Source: Gammaproteobacteria bacterium | Lineage (GTDB): Bacteria; Pseudomonadota; Gammaproteobacteria; Porifericomitales; Porifericomitaceae | Direction: 5' to 3' | NCBI GenBank assembly: GCA_014238615.1 | Contig: JABAAT010000041.1 | Span: 1 to 58,563, forward strand | Length of the DNA stretch: 58,563 bases | Shown: positions 35,110 through 44,193 of the stretch, one piece after another | Position numbering within the stretch: the first letter of the stretch is position 1 | How the letters are laid out: every line of letters starts with the position of its first letter | The notes under the pieces: generated by a model | What the model was told of the DNA's origin: nothing | Databases searched by the model: none | The model's input: only the letters and a program-made list of their open reading frames with translations | Translations under genes and position numbers: made by a program

Positions 35110-36179
35110 CACGGGCGGCGGCACACCCAGGGCCGCCGCCGCGACTGCGCCGCGTGGCCGGCTGCGCCGTGCTTCTGACACTCATCGTGGTGATCTTTGG
35201 CGCTTATGTACGCATCTCCGACGCCGGACTGGCCTGCCCTGATTGGCCCGGCTGCTACGGCCGTTTATGGGTCCCCGACGAAACCGAGGCCGCACGGGTG
35301 CAAAAAAGCCACCCACTGCAACCCCTGGATCGGGAGCGGGCCGGGAAGGAATTACTGCACCGCTACCTGGCCGCCGCCCTGGGGCTGTTGATCCTGTTCA
35401 TGACCCTGCTGGCCGTGCTGCAACGCCGCCGGCTGGGACGCCTGCTGTGGCTGCCGCCGCTGCTCTGCCTGCTGATCCTGGGACAGGCCCAGCTGGGACG
35501 CCTGACCGTCACGCTGCTGCTGGAACCCCTGGTGGTCACCGCACACCTGCTGGGCGGCGCCCTGATCCTGCTGCTGCTGTGGTGGTTTTTTCTTTCCCTG
35601 GAAGCGCGTCCCGCCGCCGCGCCGGCGCCGGTGGATCGGGGCCTGTGGGCGCCCGCCTGCCTGGCCCTGCTCCTGCTGTTCGGGCAACTCGCCCTGGGCG
35701 GCTGGACCAGTGCGCATTACGCCGGCATGGCCTGCCCGGACTTCCCCACCTGCGAGGGACAATGGTGGCCCACCCATCTGGATTTCCGGGGCGCTTTCTC
35801 TTTCCGGGAGCGCGTGGCCACCGCGGCTGCCCCCTCCCCGGCGGCCCTGCAAACCATCCAGATCGCCCACCGCGCGGGCGGCTTACTGATCCTGCTGCTG
35901 CTTGGCAGCCTGGCCGTCCGCGCCTGGCTTGTCGGCAGCCCGCACCTGCGCCGCGCGTCCCTCACGTTGGGCCTGCTGCTATGCCTCCAGTTCGGCATCG
36001 GCGTCCTGGCCGTATGGATGCGCCTGCCGACGCCCCTGGCCACGGCCCACAACGCCGGCGCCATGCTGCTGTTGATGGCCATGGGACTGTTCCTGCACCG
36101 TACCCGGGCCGGTCCCAGCGCCCCTGGCCCGGCCCCCCCGGCCCCCTTTCCCCGCACCCACGCGCGTCCGCTCCGCTAA
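35106..36179 (+). CDS. ctaA: Heme A synthase (COX15/CtaA)
   Basis: Oxidises the C8 methyl of heme O to the formyl group of heme A. The 357-residue membrane protein has eight hydrophobic segments and two related halves. Heme-ligand His positions occur in ELLHRYLAA, VTAHLLGG, QIAHRAGG and TAHNAGAM. The loop DAGLACPDWPGCYG and its partner YAGMACPDFPTCEG have the paired cysteines of the extracellular loops. The ATG at 35106 overlaps the preceding stop (ATGA); the longer frame upstream is out-of-frame coding for the previous gene. ctaB follows. Confidence 0.96.
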   Translation: MTRAAAHPGPPPRLRRVAGCAVLLTLIVVIFGAYVRISDAGLACPDWPGCYGRLWVPDETEAARVQKSHPLQPLDRERAGKELLHRYLAAALGLLILFMTLLAVLQRRRLGRLLWLPPLLCLLILGQAQLGRLTVTLLLEPLVVTAHLLGGALILLLLWWFFLSLEARPAAAPAPVDRGLWAPACLALLLLFGQLALGGWTSAHYAGMACPDFPTCEGQWWPTHLDFRGAFSFRERVATAAAPSPAALQTIQIAHRAGGLLILLLLGSLAVRAWLVGSPHLRRASLTLGLLLCLQFGIGVLAVWMRLPTPLATAHNAGAMLLLMAMGLFLHRTRAGPSAPGPAPPAPFPRTHARPLR

Positions 36180-36277
36180 AATAGCCCGGCGTCCCCTCTG
36201 ATTCTGGAGCGCAGGCGGGGAGAACACGCGGCATCACAAGCGCCCGAGACGTGCGCCTACCCAAGGTTGACCCTTTC

Positions 36278-37183
36278 ATGTCACAACCAAACCCGGCTGC
36301 AGCGGCATCGATCCCCTGGAACGAATACCTGCAGCTCTGCAAGCCACGTATCGTCGCGTTGATCCTGTTTACCGCCGTGGCGGGCATGCTGCTGGCCACC
36401 CCGGCCGCCGCCGCCCTGCCCTGGACAGCGCTGATCTTCGGCTCACTCGGTATCACCCTGGCCGCCGCCTCGGCGGCGGTGGTCAACCACGTGGTGGACC
36501 GCCACATTGACACCACGATGCACCGCACCCGCGATCGCCCCCTGCCGCGCGGCCAGATCACACCCCGGCAGGCAAGCATCCTGGCCTTCCTGCTCGGCCT
36601 GGGCTCCATGCTGATCCTGCTGTGGTTCGTGAATGCCCTGACCGCCTTCCTGACCCTGTTCTCCCTGATCGGCTACGGCTTCATCTATTCCATGTACCTG
36701 AAGCACGCCACCCCCCAGAACATCGTGATCGGCGGCGTCACCGGCGCCGCGCCGCCGGTGCTGGGCTGGAGCGCCGTGAGCAGCGACCTGGCGCCCGCCT
36801 CTCTGCTGCTTTTCCTGATCATCTATGTCTGGACTCCGCCGCACTTCTGGGCCCTGTCCCTGTATCGCCACCGCGAATATGCCAGGGCCGGCGTCCCCAT
36901 GCTGCCGGTCACCCACGGACTGGCCTTCACCCGCCTGCAGATCCTGCTGTACACGATCCTGCTGATCCTGGTCAGCCTGCTCCCCTACCTCACCTACATG
37001 AGCGGCCTGCTCTACCTGGGCGCTGTCATCTTCCTGAACGCCGTGTTCCTGTATTACGCGGTGCTGCTCTTCCGGCGCGGCGCGGAACAGGTGGCGCACA
37101 CAACTTTCCGCTACTCCATCCTCTACCTCGGCCTGCTGTTCGCGGCCCTGCTGACCGACCACTACCTGCCCATCCGCTTCTAG
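36278..37183 (+). CDS. ctaB: Protoheme IX farnesyltransferase (heme O synthase)
   Basis: UbiA-family prenyltransferase that converts heme B to heme O, the substrate of CtaA. The 301-residue protein has multiple membrane helices and the first Asp-rich motif NHVVDRHIDTTMHRTRDRPL. A second conserved segment is YVWTPPHFWALSLYRHREYA. The ATG at 36278 starts MSQPNPAAAAS. It lies 98 bases after ctaA on the same strand. No cox structural genes follow; the next gene is convergent. Confidence 0.97.
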   Translation: MSQPNPAAAASIPWNEYLQLCKPRIVALILFTAVAGMLLATPAAAALPWTALIFGSLGITLAAASAAVVNHVVDRHIDTTMHRTRDRPLPRGQITPRQASILAFLLGLGSMLILLWFVNALTAFLTLFSLIGYGFIYSMYLKHATPQNIVIGGVTGAAPPVLGWSAVSSDLAPASLLLFLIIYVWTPPHFWALSLYRHREYARAGVPMLPVTHGLAFTRLQILLYTILLILVSLLPYLTYMSGLLYLGAVIFLNAVFLYYAVLLFRRGAEQVAHTTFRYSILYLGLLFAALLTDHYLPIRF

Positions 37184-37222
37184 GGCCCGGGAAGCGCGGC
37201 GCACCGGCGACCCGAAGCAGCC

Positions 37223-39388
37223 TTACTCCTGTTGTCCGGGAACGGGGCGCGGCTCCGTGCTTTCCCAGGTCTCGGGGTCCAACTCCGCCAGGAAGCGGGA
37301 GGGCAACGGCAGGGCCATATCGCCGCGATAGGGCGTCTGCATGGGGGTGCTAAGGTAGAGCTGCTCTTTGGCGCGGGTCACGGCGACATAGAACAGGCGG
37401 CGTTCCTCTTCCAGGTCTTCCAGGTGCTGCAGGGAGCGGGCCGCGGGAAACAGGCCGTCCATCAGGTGCGGCACCCACACGGCGCGCCACTCCAGGCCTT
37501 TCGCGGAATGGATCGTGGACAGCGTCAGGAAAAACTCCTCTCCGTCTTCCAAGATCGGGGCACGGCGATCCTGGAAACTCCTGGAAGGGGGCTCCAAGGC
37601 AAAATCGCTGAGGAAACGCTCCAGTTCCTGGTAGCGTTCGGCCAGGCTGCGCAGCACCTCCAGGTCGCGCAAGCGCAACTCCCAGTCCTCCTCCAGGCGG
37701 CACAGCAGGGGCGCATAGAAATCCTGCGCCCGATCGAAGCGCTCCGCCACGCTCAATCCATCCATCCCGGCTTCCTCCAGCACCCGTAGCAACTCCCGTA
37801 ATTCGGGAAGGTACTTGCCGCCGCCCTTGAACACAAGACGCGCCGGCTTGTCCCCGGGCTCCAGGCGTTCAATGATGCGCCGGGCGGTCACCCGGCCGAC
37901 GCCCGGCAACAGCTCCAGGATGCGGTGCCAGGCGGGCGCGTCCCGGGGGTTCTGGAGGACCCGAAGGAACGCCACCAGGTCGCGCACGTGACGGCGCTCG
38001 ACGAACTTGATGCCTCCCACCACGACGTAGGGAACGGAGCGCCGCAGCAGTTCCGCCTGGATGTGGTTGCCGTGATAACCGGCGCGATAGAGCACCGCCA
38101 TGTCCTGCAGCGAGATGCCCTTTTCACGTAAGTCCAGTATGGTTTCCACCACGAAGCCCGCCTCTTCCTGGGCGGTGAGGAAGGCATCCAGGCGCGGGCG
38201 CGGCCCCGTTCTCGTCTCGCTTCGCAAGCGCTTGGCGTAGCCCAGGCCGGCCTGCGCCACCACGGAGTTAGCCAGGTCCAGAACAGGCTGCACGCTGCGA
38301 TAGTTGCGCTCCAGCTTGACCACCCGGCAGTCCGGATAGGTGTCGGGAAATTCCAGGATGTTGTCATGGTGGGCGCCGCGGAAGGAATAAATCCCCTGGA
38401 AGTCATCACCCACCACCATCAGGTTGCGGCTCCCGGCGGCGATCCGATCCACTATCTCGCGCTGTGCCAGGTTGGTGTCTTGATATTCGTCCACCAACAG
38501 GTGGCGGTAGTGTGCGCGCACCTGTTCCAGGAAAGCAGGCGTCTCGCGCAGGCCGCGCGCCATGCACTCCAGCAGGTCATCGTAATCCAACAGGCCGCGC
38601 CGCTCCTTGTACGCATGGTAGGCGCGGGCGATGAGCGCCAGTTCTTCCAGGTATTTGCTCCATTGTGGATACTCCCGCTCCAGCAACTCGGGTAACTCGA
38701 TGCGCCGGGCGCGCGTCGCCGAAATTAACTCCTGGATACGTCCCTTGCGGGGGAAGGTTCCGCCCGGCGCACGGCCGCGCCGCTCCGCGCGGATCAGGGC
38801 GACGATATCACGGGCATCAGCGCTGTCGATGATGCTGAAAGCGGCGGGCATGTTAAGTTGCGCGGCGTGGCGCCGCAGCATGAGGTTGGCGAAAGCGTGA
38901 AAAGTACCGCCCTGCACCTGGGCGGCGCCGTCGTTACCTAACAGGCCGGCGGTGCGACCCAGCATCTCGTAGGCGGCGCGGCGCGTGAAAGTCAGCAGCA
39001 GGATATGCCGCGGAGACACACCGGATTCCAGCAGGTAGCTGACGCGGTAGATCAGGGTGCGGGTCTTCCCGGTGCCGGCCCCGGCGATCACCAGGAGCGG
39101 TCCCTCCACGGTGGTGGCCGCCAGGCACTGCTCGGGATTCAGGGCGCGCGCGTAGTCCACGCGCAGGCCGGAGCGCAACGCGGGCGCGGCGCACGGCGCG
39201 GCCGCCAGGCTCTCGACCCGCCTGGCGTTCTCCTGCAACCTGCGCAGGCGGCTTTCCGTGGCGGGTGCGGGCACCGGCCAGTTGTAAAGATCCGGGTTGA
39301 GCTCCGCGAGCGGGGCGCCCGTGGGACGCGCCGGCGCATTCGGGGCAGGAGCATAAAAGCTCAGGAAATCATCGACAAAATTTTCCAT
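37223..39388 (-). CDS. UvrD/Rep-family DNA helicase
   Basis: Superfamily 1A 3'-to-5' helicase in repair or replication restart. The 721-residue product has an N-terminal extension of about 75 residues, then Walker A GAGTGKTRTLIYR, motif II LLVDEYQDTNLAQ, motif III GDDFQGIYSFRGA, motif IV/V LSTIHSAKGLEW, and motif VI RRLFYVAVTRAKEQLY. The ATG at 39388 is preferred over 39490, which overlaps hemH. The N-terminal extension and missing C-terminal UvrB-binding region separate it from canonical UvrD; it could be Rep-, PcrA- or otherwise specialised. It follows hemH with about 20 bases between. Confidence 0.9.
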   Translation of the reverse strand: MENFVDDFLSFYAPAPNAPARPTGAPLAELNPDLYNWPVPAPATESRLRRLQENARRVESLAAAPCAAPALRSGLRVDYARALNPEQCLAATTVEGPLLVIAGAGTGKTRTLIYRVSYLLESGVSPRHILLLTFTRRAAYEMLGRTAGLLGNDGAAQVQGGTFHAFANLMLRRHAAQLNMPAAFSIIDSADARDIVALIRAERRGRAPGGTFPRKGRIQELISATRARRIELPELLEREYPQWSKYLEELALIARAYHAYKERRGLLDYDDLLECMARGLRETPAFLEQVRAHYRHLLVDEYQDTNLAQREIVDRIAAGSRNLMVVGDDFQGIYSFRGAHHDNILEFPDTYPDCRVVKLERNYRSVQPVLDLANSVVAQAGLGYAKRLRSETRTGPRPRLDAFLTAQEEAGFVVETILDLREKGISLQDMAVLYRAGYHGNHIQAELLRRSVPYVVVGGIKFVERRHVRDLVAFLRVLQNPRDAPAWHRILELLPGVGRVTARRIIERLEPGDKPARLVFKGGGKYLPELRELLRVLEEAGMDGLSVAERFDRAQDFYAPLLCRLEEDWELRLRDLEVLRSLAERYQELERFLSDFALEPPSRSFQDRRAPILEDGEEFFLTLSTIHSAKGLEWRAVWVPHLMDGLFPAARSLQHLEDLEEERRLFYVAVTRAKEQLYLSTPMQTPYRGDMALPLPSRFLAELDPETWESTEPRPVPGQQE

Positions 39389-39410
39389 CAGGCCCAGTCC
39401 TTTACCAGGT

Positions 39411-40526
39411 TCAAGGTTTGCCCTCGGCGGCGAGTCGCTCGGCACGCCGCGCGCGCGCCGCGAGTTCCTGCTCCAACCGCCGGGGATCATGGCCGGGCAG
39501 GAATTCGGGCCAGCCGGCGCAGTGTTCTTTGATCAGCTCCAGCATCAGCTCCACCTGCGCGCCGCTGTCGTTCAGAGCCGCCACGTAAGAGAATTCATGG
39601 CCGCCGGCCTGAAGAAAGGCTGCGCGGCTTCCCATGGCGATCTCCTCCAGGGTTTCCAGGCAATCCACGGCAAATCCCGGACAAACCACCTGCACGCGGC
39701 GCACGCCCAGCGCGGCCAGTTCCTTCAGACGCTCGTCGATATAGGGCCGCAACCAGGCGCGGGGACCAAAACGGGATTGAAAGACCACCTCCCATGCCTG
39801 CTCCGGCAGCTCCAGGATTTCCGCCACGAGGCGGGCGCTTTTCAGGCATTCACAGTGATAAGGATCGCCGGCCAGGAAGTAGCGGCGCGGCAGCCCGTGG
39901 AAGGAGAACAGCAACTTCTCCGGGCGTCCGTGCGCGGCCGCATGCTCCCGCAGGCTCCGCGCCACGGCATGAAGATAAAGGGGATGCGTGCAATAGTTAC
40001 GTACCATGCGCAGTTCCGGCAGCCGGCGCCAGCGACGCAATTCCGCGCTCACGGCGTCAAACACGGAAGCGGTGGTGGCGGCGCTGTATTGCGGGTACAC
40101 GGGCAAGACCAGGAGGCGCTGCATGCCGGCGCCGTGTAGGCGCCGCAAGGCGGCGGCGATGGACGGCTCGCCGTAACGCATGGCGAGTTCAAGGCGCACC
40201 GCGCCGGGTGCACGCTCCGGCAGGCGCGCACGGACGGCTTCCGCCAGGCGCCTGGAAAAAACCATGAGCGGCGAACCGGCCTCACTCCAAATGCGGCGAT
40301 AAGCGGCCGCCGAGCGCCGCGGCCGCAATCTCAGGATGATGCCGTGCAGGATGGGCCGCCAGAACAGCGGCGGCAGCTCGATGACCCGCGGGTCGGAAAG
40401 AAACTCCGCCAGGTAACGGCGCAGGGCGGCCGGGGTGGGTTGCTCCGGCGTGCCCAGGTTGGTGAGCAAAATCCCGGTGCAGGGCGGTTCCCGGTGCCTG
40501 AAATCAGAGTGACCCAGGTAACGCAT
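39411..40526 (-). CDS. hemH: Ferrochelatase
   Basis: Inserts ferrous iron into protoporphyrin IX, the last step of heme synthesis, supplying heme to the nearby oxidase-assembly route. The 371-residue product has ILLTNLGTPEQPTP at its start, VLPVYPQYSAATTAS, and the catalytic-His segment LLFSFHGLPRRYF; VVCPGFAVDCLETLEEI follows late in the protein. Length is normal. The ATG at 40526 starts MRYLGHSDF. It is followed by the helicase gene on the same strand. Confidence 0.97.
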   Translation of the reverse strand: MRYLGHSDFRHREPPCTGILLTNLGTPEQPTPAALRRYLAEFLSDPRVIELPPLFWRPILHGIILRLRPRRSAAAYRRIWSEAGSPLMVFSRRLAEAVRARLPERAPGAVRLELAMRYGEPSIAAALRRLHGAGMQRLLVLPVYPQYSAATTASVFDAVSAELRRWRRLPELRMVRNYCTHPLYLHAVARSLREHAAAHGRPEKLLFSFHGLPRRYFLAGDPYHCECLKSARLVAEILELPEQAWEVVFQSRFGPRAWLRPYIDERLKELAALGVRRVQVVCPGFAVDCLETLEEIAMGSRAAFLQAGGHEFSYVAALNDSGAQVELMLELIKEHCAGWPEFLPGHDPRRLEQELAARARRAERLAAEGKP

Positions 40527-40568
40527 GGATGGCGGAGTTCCGGCTCGGGGGGACGATCGCGGCTATCG

Positions 40569-41546
40569 TCAGCGCCGTATGTAGGGAGAATCACGCTGCT
40601 CCCATTCCGCGTCCCTGGCATCCTTCTCAACGACGCGCTCCAGCCGCCCCGGAGCCAGCAGCAAGACGATGTAAAAAAACAGGATCAGGCCCAGGGCCAC
40701 GCCGCCCATGGGATGCATGGCGGGATCGTAAAGCCACAAGGGCAACGCTCCGAGCACCGAGTAGCCGCAGTAATGCACCACGCGCAGACCCAGTACCAAT
40801 CCCAGGTGCAGACCGATGCAGGGCCAAAGCACGCCGCTGCGGACCCGGAACAGGGCCAGGATCAGGCCCAACACGAACAGCAGAGCGGCCGTCATGGAAT
40901 GCATGGGGAAGTTCAGCCATGTCTGCACATGGGCCTTCCACAGAAGCTCCAGGCCGCTGTACCAAAGCAGTTCGGAGGACTCCCACAACGGCTCCGGGCG
41001 CAGAAAATGCAGGATCGAAAAGATCGCGCTGGAAAGCACCGCGGCCGGGATCACGCCCAGCAGCCGCAGCAGAATCCCCAGGAGGACGCCGCGGAAGATA
41101 ATTTCCTCCAGGAACCCCACGGCGCTCCCGGTGGCCAGGCCCTTGCCCGCCTGTACCGCCAGGTCACTCCAGGCAAAGTCCTCGGCCGTCACCAGTTCGC
41201 GGGCGCCGGCCAGCATGAGCAGCCCTTCCAGGGACAGCAACAACAGCAAGCCCAGGAAGACACCGCTGACCAGATGAATTCCCGCCTGGCGCCACGGCCC
41301 GGCCAGCAGACCCTCGGCGGCTCCGGGCCGCGACATCAGCCAGGCCAGGCCCGCCAGGAAAGCCAGGGCCAGGCCGCTGTAGTGCGTGCACTTGTAGAAG
41401 GGCAGCGACGCGCCCAACTCCCCCAGCACCAGGAACAACGGGTAGCCCAGCAAGGCACCGAGCACAAGCACGGCCTCCACCGCCGCCACCAGGCCCAGCG
41501 TGATGAACAGACCTCTCAAGCGACCACTCCGCCCCGAAACAGGCAT
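40569..41546 (-). CDS. CPBP family intramembrane glutamic endopeptidase
   Basis: A 325-residue integral membrane protein of the CAAX-protease and bacteriocin-processing (CPBP/Abi) group. About eight hydrophobic helices are visible. Motif 1 is FLEEIIFRGVLLG (the EExxxR active site), motif 2 FSILHFL, and the third His lies in IGLHLGLV. The ATG at 41546 comes directly after the T-run of the fae terminator, so its own ribosome site is absent or lies inside the hairpin; a TTG before GLFIT is another option. Bacterial members cleave membrane-bound peptides; the substrate here is unknown. Confidence 0.82.
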   Translation of the reverse strand: MPVSGRSGRLRGLFITLGLVAAVEAVLVLGALLGYPLFLVLGELGASLPFYKCTHYSGLALAFLAGLAWLMSRPGAAEGLLAGPWRQAGIHLVSGVFLGLLLLLSLEGLLMLAGARELVTAEDFAWSDLAVQAGKGLATGSAVGFLEEIIFRGVLLGILLRLLGVIPAAVLSSAIFSILHFLRPEPLWESSELLWYSGLELLWKAHVQTWLNFPMHSMTAALLFVLGLILALFRVRSGVLWPCIGLHLGLVLGLRVVHYCGYSVLGALPLWLYDPAMHPMGGVALGLILFFYIVLLLAPGRLERVVEKDARDAEWEQRDSPYIRR

Positions 41547-41585
41547 AAAAAGGCCCGGACCGGACACTCGGGTCCGACCCGGGCC
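41547..41585 (-). terminator. Intrinsic terminator of the C1 operon after fae
   Basis: A 14-bp stem (41552-41585; loop cccgag on the transcribed strand) with two G-U pairs, followed on the minus strand by TTTTT at 41551-41547. It lies about 60 bases after the fae stop and directly abuts the ATG of the next gene. Confidence 0.92.
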
Positions 41586-41648
41586 GCGTTAGCAAACCTC
41601 AGCATGACCCCCAGAACCGCCAAGGCCCCGGGGACATCTGGAAGGAGT

Positions 41649-42158
41649 TCAGGAAGCCTGGAAGGGGTGCGGCGAAGTCCCTCGCTTGCTGAGCACCTCG
41701 GAAGCCCTTGGCTCGCCTCGTACCGCGCGCTGAATGGACTCCCTGGTGGCCTGGTGGTTGTATTCCTGGATCTTGGCATTGTCTTCCGCCAGCCAGTGAA
41801 TAAAGACACCGACGCAGATGAAAATATCATCCGCCTCGGAGGCCGGAATGGTGCCGTCTTCCACACAATCCATGACCGCCATGGACACGGCACGCTGCGC
41901 CGGCCCAAACATCTGTACCGCCTGCGTGGCACCCTTCATCGTCACCTTGTTGAACATCACGGTGCTGGGCTTGCAGGGCAGATTAGGAGCAACCACCGCC
42001 AGCAGGCTGGTGAAGCCGTCCTTGTTATTAGTTAAAGCGTTGCAGAAAGCAGTCTCCGCCGCGCTGCCGCGCGGTCCGATGATCAGGTCGATGTGGGCAA
42101 CCTCGTTGCCTTCTCCAACCAGCGATTCCCCAACCAGGGTTTTAGTGATCAGTGCCAT
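41649..42158 (-). CDS. fae: Formaldehyde-activating enzyme
   Basis: Condenses formaldehyde with tetrahydromethanopterin to methylene-H4MPT, the entry to C1 oxidation in aerobic methylotrophs. The 169-residue product is highly typical: [14 protein letters not shown] with catalytic His22, [31 protein letters not shown] and [24 protein letters not shown] ribosome site lies about 11 bases before the ATG, among the best in the window, consistent with a highly expressed protein. It is the last gene of the six-gene C1 block and is followed by a strong terminator. Confidence 0.98.
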   Translation of the reverse strand: MALITKTLVGESLVGEGNEVAHIDLIIGPRGSAAETAFCNALTNNKDGFTSLLAVVAPNLPCKPSTVMFNKVTMKGATQAVQMFGPAQRAVSMAVMDCVEDGTIPASEADDIFICVGVFIHWLAEDNAKIQEYNHQATRESIQRAVRGEPRASEVLSKRGTSPHPFQAS

Positions 42159-42324
42159 AATTTTCAGCCTCCAAATTCAGGTTATCAGTCTATGTCTGCA
42201 GCAATGCCTGGCGAAGCCTCGCCTACTCACCCGAATGCAGAAAACCGGGCAGAAAACCGGGGAACGAAATCACGCGATATCCGGCTGGAACTCTGCATCA
42301 GGTCGGCGCACCGACAGGGATCAA

Positions 42325-43218
42325 TCAGCTTGAGGGTTTTCCTCGGTTTGTAAGCAACGCACTAAACAAGCTCGCCGCAGTCAGATCAGCGCAAGTTCCC
42401 GGATTCACACGGGCCTGCTTCAGATCACGGTCAAACTCCCGGAGCGCGTCAGTAAACTTGTGATCCGGGATATTACCACCAGGCAGGCGATGGTGCAATT
42501 CCCTGGCACGCTCCCGCACCCGGCGGGCCGTCTCCACGCCGTGGCGGCGCAGGATATGGGTATCCGGGAAGCGGCCAAGCCAGGCCAGGTAGCAGCAGAG
42601 CGCGGCCCACTCCAGGGTCGCGCCGACCCGCAGTCGTTCCCGCACCACGGGCAAACCCAGTTCAAAAACCTCGGCAAAGCCCTCCGCGTACTGGCGCGCG
42701 ATGCGATCACGCGGCGCCGCATAGCGCATGGCCGCAATCAAGTCGGCGGGCGGCCGCCCGGCATGCACGTCAAAGCGCTCGCTGCGCCCCAGGCCGCCGG
42801 GTGCGGCGTGGCGAATGGCCTCAAAGACCGCCGCCGCGGCTTCCGCGCCCTGGCGCGACAGCACCCGCTCCAGGCGCTCACGCAGCCTGCGCTCCGGAAA
42901 CGCCTGGGTAGCTCCGACGGCCGCCAGCGCGAGCGGCGCGCACAGCAACAGCATCCCGAGGTTGGTGTTACAACCCACCCGTTCCCGGGTCACCCGCACC
43001 GCTTCCAACACCCGCGCGCCCAAATCCGCGCCGGCGTCAGACACAGGGCGCACCAGGATGGGTGCGCAAAGCTCGGCGCTGAGTAGAAAATCGCGGGCCG
43101 TCATGTCATGGCCGGGGGAATCCAGGCTGACATTGCCCGGCTTAAAGGCACGCACCTCGGCTTCCAGGCTACGCCGCAACGCCGTCTCGAGGAAGCCACG
43201 CGGCGCGGAAGCAGGCAT
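42325..43218 (-). CDS. CitG-like triphosphoribosyl-dephospho-CoA synthase homologue in the H4MPT cluster
   Basis: A 297-residue protein of the CitG/MdcB family, whose members join the ribose of ATP to dephospho-CoA with loss of adenine. Family segments are present: AFKPGNVSLDSPGHDM, GCNTNLGMLLL (nucleotide-binding), and NPGTCADLTAASLFSALL at the end. No citrate lyase or malonate decarboxylase genes are near, so the classical acyl-carrier role is unlikely. It lies between the RimK-like ligase and fae, and homologues recur in methylotroph H4MPT clusters. A ribosyl-phosphate transfer in H4MPT or methylofuran biosynthesis is my inference. Confidence 0.85.
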   Translation of the reverse strand: MPASAPRGFLETALRRSLEAEVRAFKPGNVSLDSPGHDMTARDFLLSAELCAPILVRPVSDAGADLGARVLEAVRVTRERVGCNTNLGMLLLCAPLALAAVGATQAFPERRLRERLERVLSRQGAEAAAAVFEAIRHAAPGGLGRSERFDVHAGRPPADLIAAMRYAAPRDRIARQYAEGFAEVFELGLPVVRERLRVGATLEWAALCCYLAWLGRFPDTHILRRHGVETARRVRERARELHHRLPGGNIPDHKFTDALREFDRDLKQARVNPGTCADLTAASLFSALLTNRGKPSS

Positions 43219-43230
43219 TCCCGGCGACCT

Positions 43231-44193
43231 CTAAACGACCCCCGAGGCAACCCCGGGAGCCATTTCAGGCATCGGACGGCCAGACCCCGGCTCCAGCAAC
43301 TCCACCACCGCCTCGGCGATATCCCAGGACACCAATTCCTGCAGCCCACGCCAGGCAGGCACACCGTTTACTTCAAGCACTTGCAGACGACCGGCGGCGT
43401 CCGGCACCAGGTCCACGCCGGCGTAACTGGCGCCCAGGGCGCGCGCCGCCGCCTCCGCGAGGCGCGCACTCACGGCATCCAGCGGCCAGGGTTCGCAGCA
43501 CGCGCCACGCGCCCGGTTCGTAATCCAGTGGGCCGCGCGGCGGCGCATGGCCGCGCGCGCCCGGCCGCCTATGACCAGCACCCGCAGATCCCAGAAGCAC
43601 TCCGCGGCACTCTCCACGAAATGCTGCAGGTACCAGACGCCGCCCACGGCGGCGCAACGCTCCAGGTCGGCGGGACCGGAAAGCAGGCGCAGCTCACGAC
43701 CCTCGGAACCAAACAGCGGCTTGAGCACCAGGCGCCGGCCGGAGCGCCAGGCTGCCTGACAATAATCGTTGGCCGCCGACAGCGTCTCGCAAACCAGGGT
43801 GGGGGGCGTAGGCAACCCGGCGCGCAGCAGCAGCAAGCTGCTCATGCCCTTGTCCACCGTGTGCTCAATAGCGCGCGGCGGATTACAGACCGGCACACCT
43901 TGACGCTCCAAGGCATGCAGCAAATCCAGCCGCAAGACGATCTGCTCCAGGCTGCCGGCGGCGATACCACGCACCAGGGCGGCGCGCGGCAGGCGCCCGC
44001 CGCAACCCGGCAGGCGCAACCGCCCGGGCGACTCCAACTCCAGGGCGCACTCAGCCAGATCTACAAAAACGCAGCGCAGGCCGCGGCGCGCCAAGGCCTT
44101 CGCCAGGCGCTCGCCATGCCAGCCGGGCTCCCGGGTGAAGACGATTACCCGGGGGGTATGAAACGTCGTTTCAGGAGCTCGCTCCGCCGCCAT
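43231..44193 (-). CDS. RimK-type ATP-grasp ligase (MptN-like)
   Basis: A 320-residue ATP-grasp enzyme, likely adding glutamate (or another amino acid) to a pterin or furan cofactor. ATP-grasp features: HTVDKGMSSLLLLRAGLPTPPT, GRRLVLKPLFGSEGRELRLL (Lys and Gly loop), DLRVLVIGGRARAAMRRRA, and a metal-binding end LQVLEVNGVPAWRGLQ. This arrangement is shared with RimK and the archaeal H4MPT glutamyl ligase MptN. It overlaps the mch stop by 23 bases and is followed by the CitG-like gene after 12 bases, so translation is coupled. The exact product cannot be read from sequence. Confidence 0.85.
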   Translation of the reverse strand: MAAERAPETTFHTPRVIVFTREPGWHGERLAKALARRGLRCVFVDLAECALELESPGRLRLPGCGGRLPRAALVRGIAAGSLEQIVLRLDLLHALERQGVPVCNPPRAIEHTVDKGMSSLLLLRAGLPTPPTLVCETLSAANDYCQAAWRSGRRLVLKPLFGSEGRELRLLSGPADLERCAAVGGVWYLQHFVESAAECFWDLRVLVIGGRARAAMRRRAAHWITNRARGACCEPWPLDAVSARLAEAAARALGASYAGVDLVPDAAGRLQVLEVNGVPAWRGLQELVSWDIAEAVVELLEPGSGRPMPEMAPGVASGVV

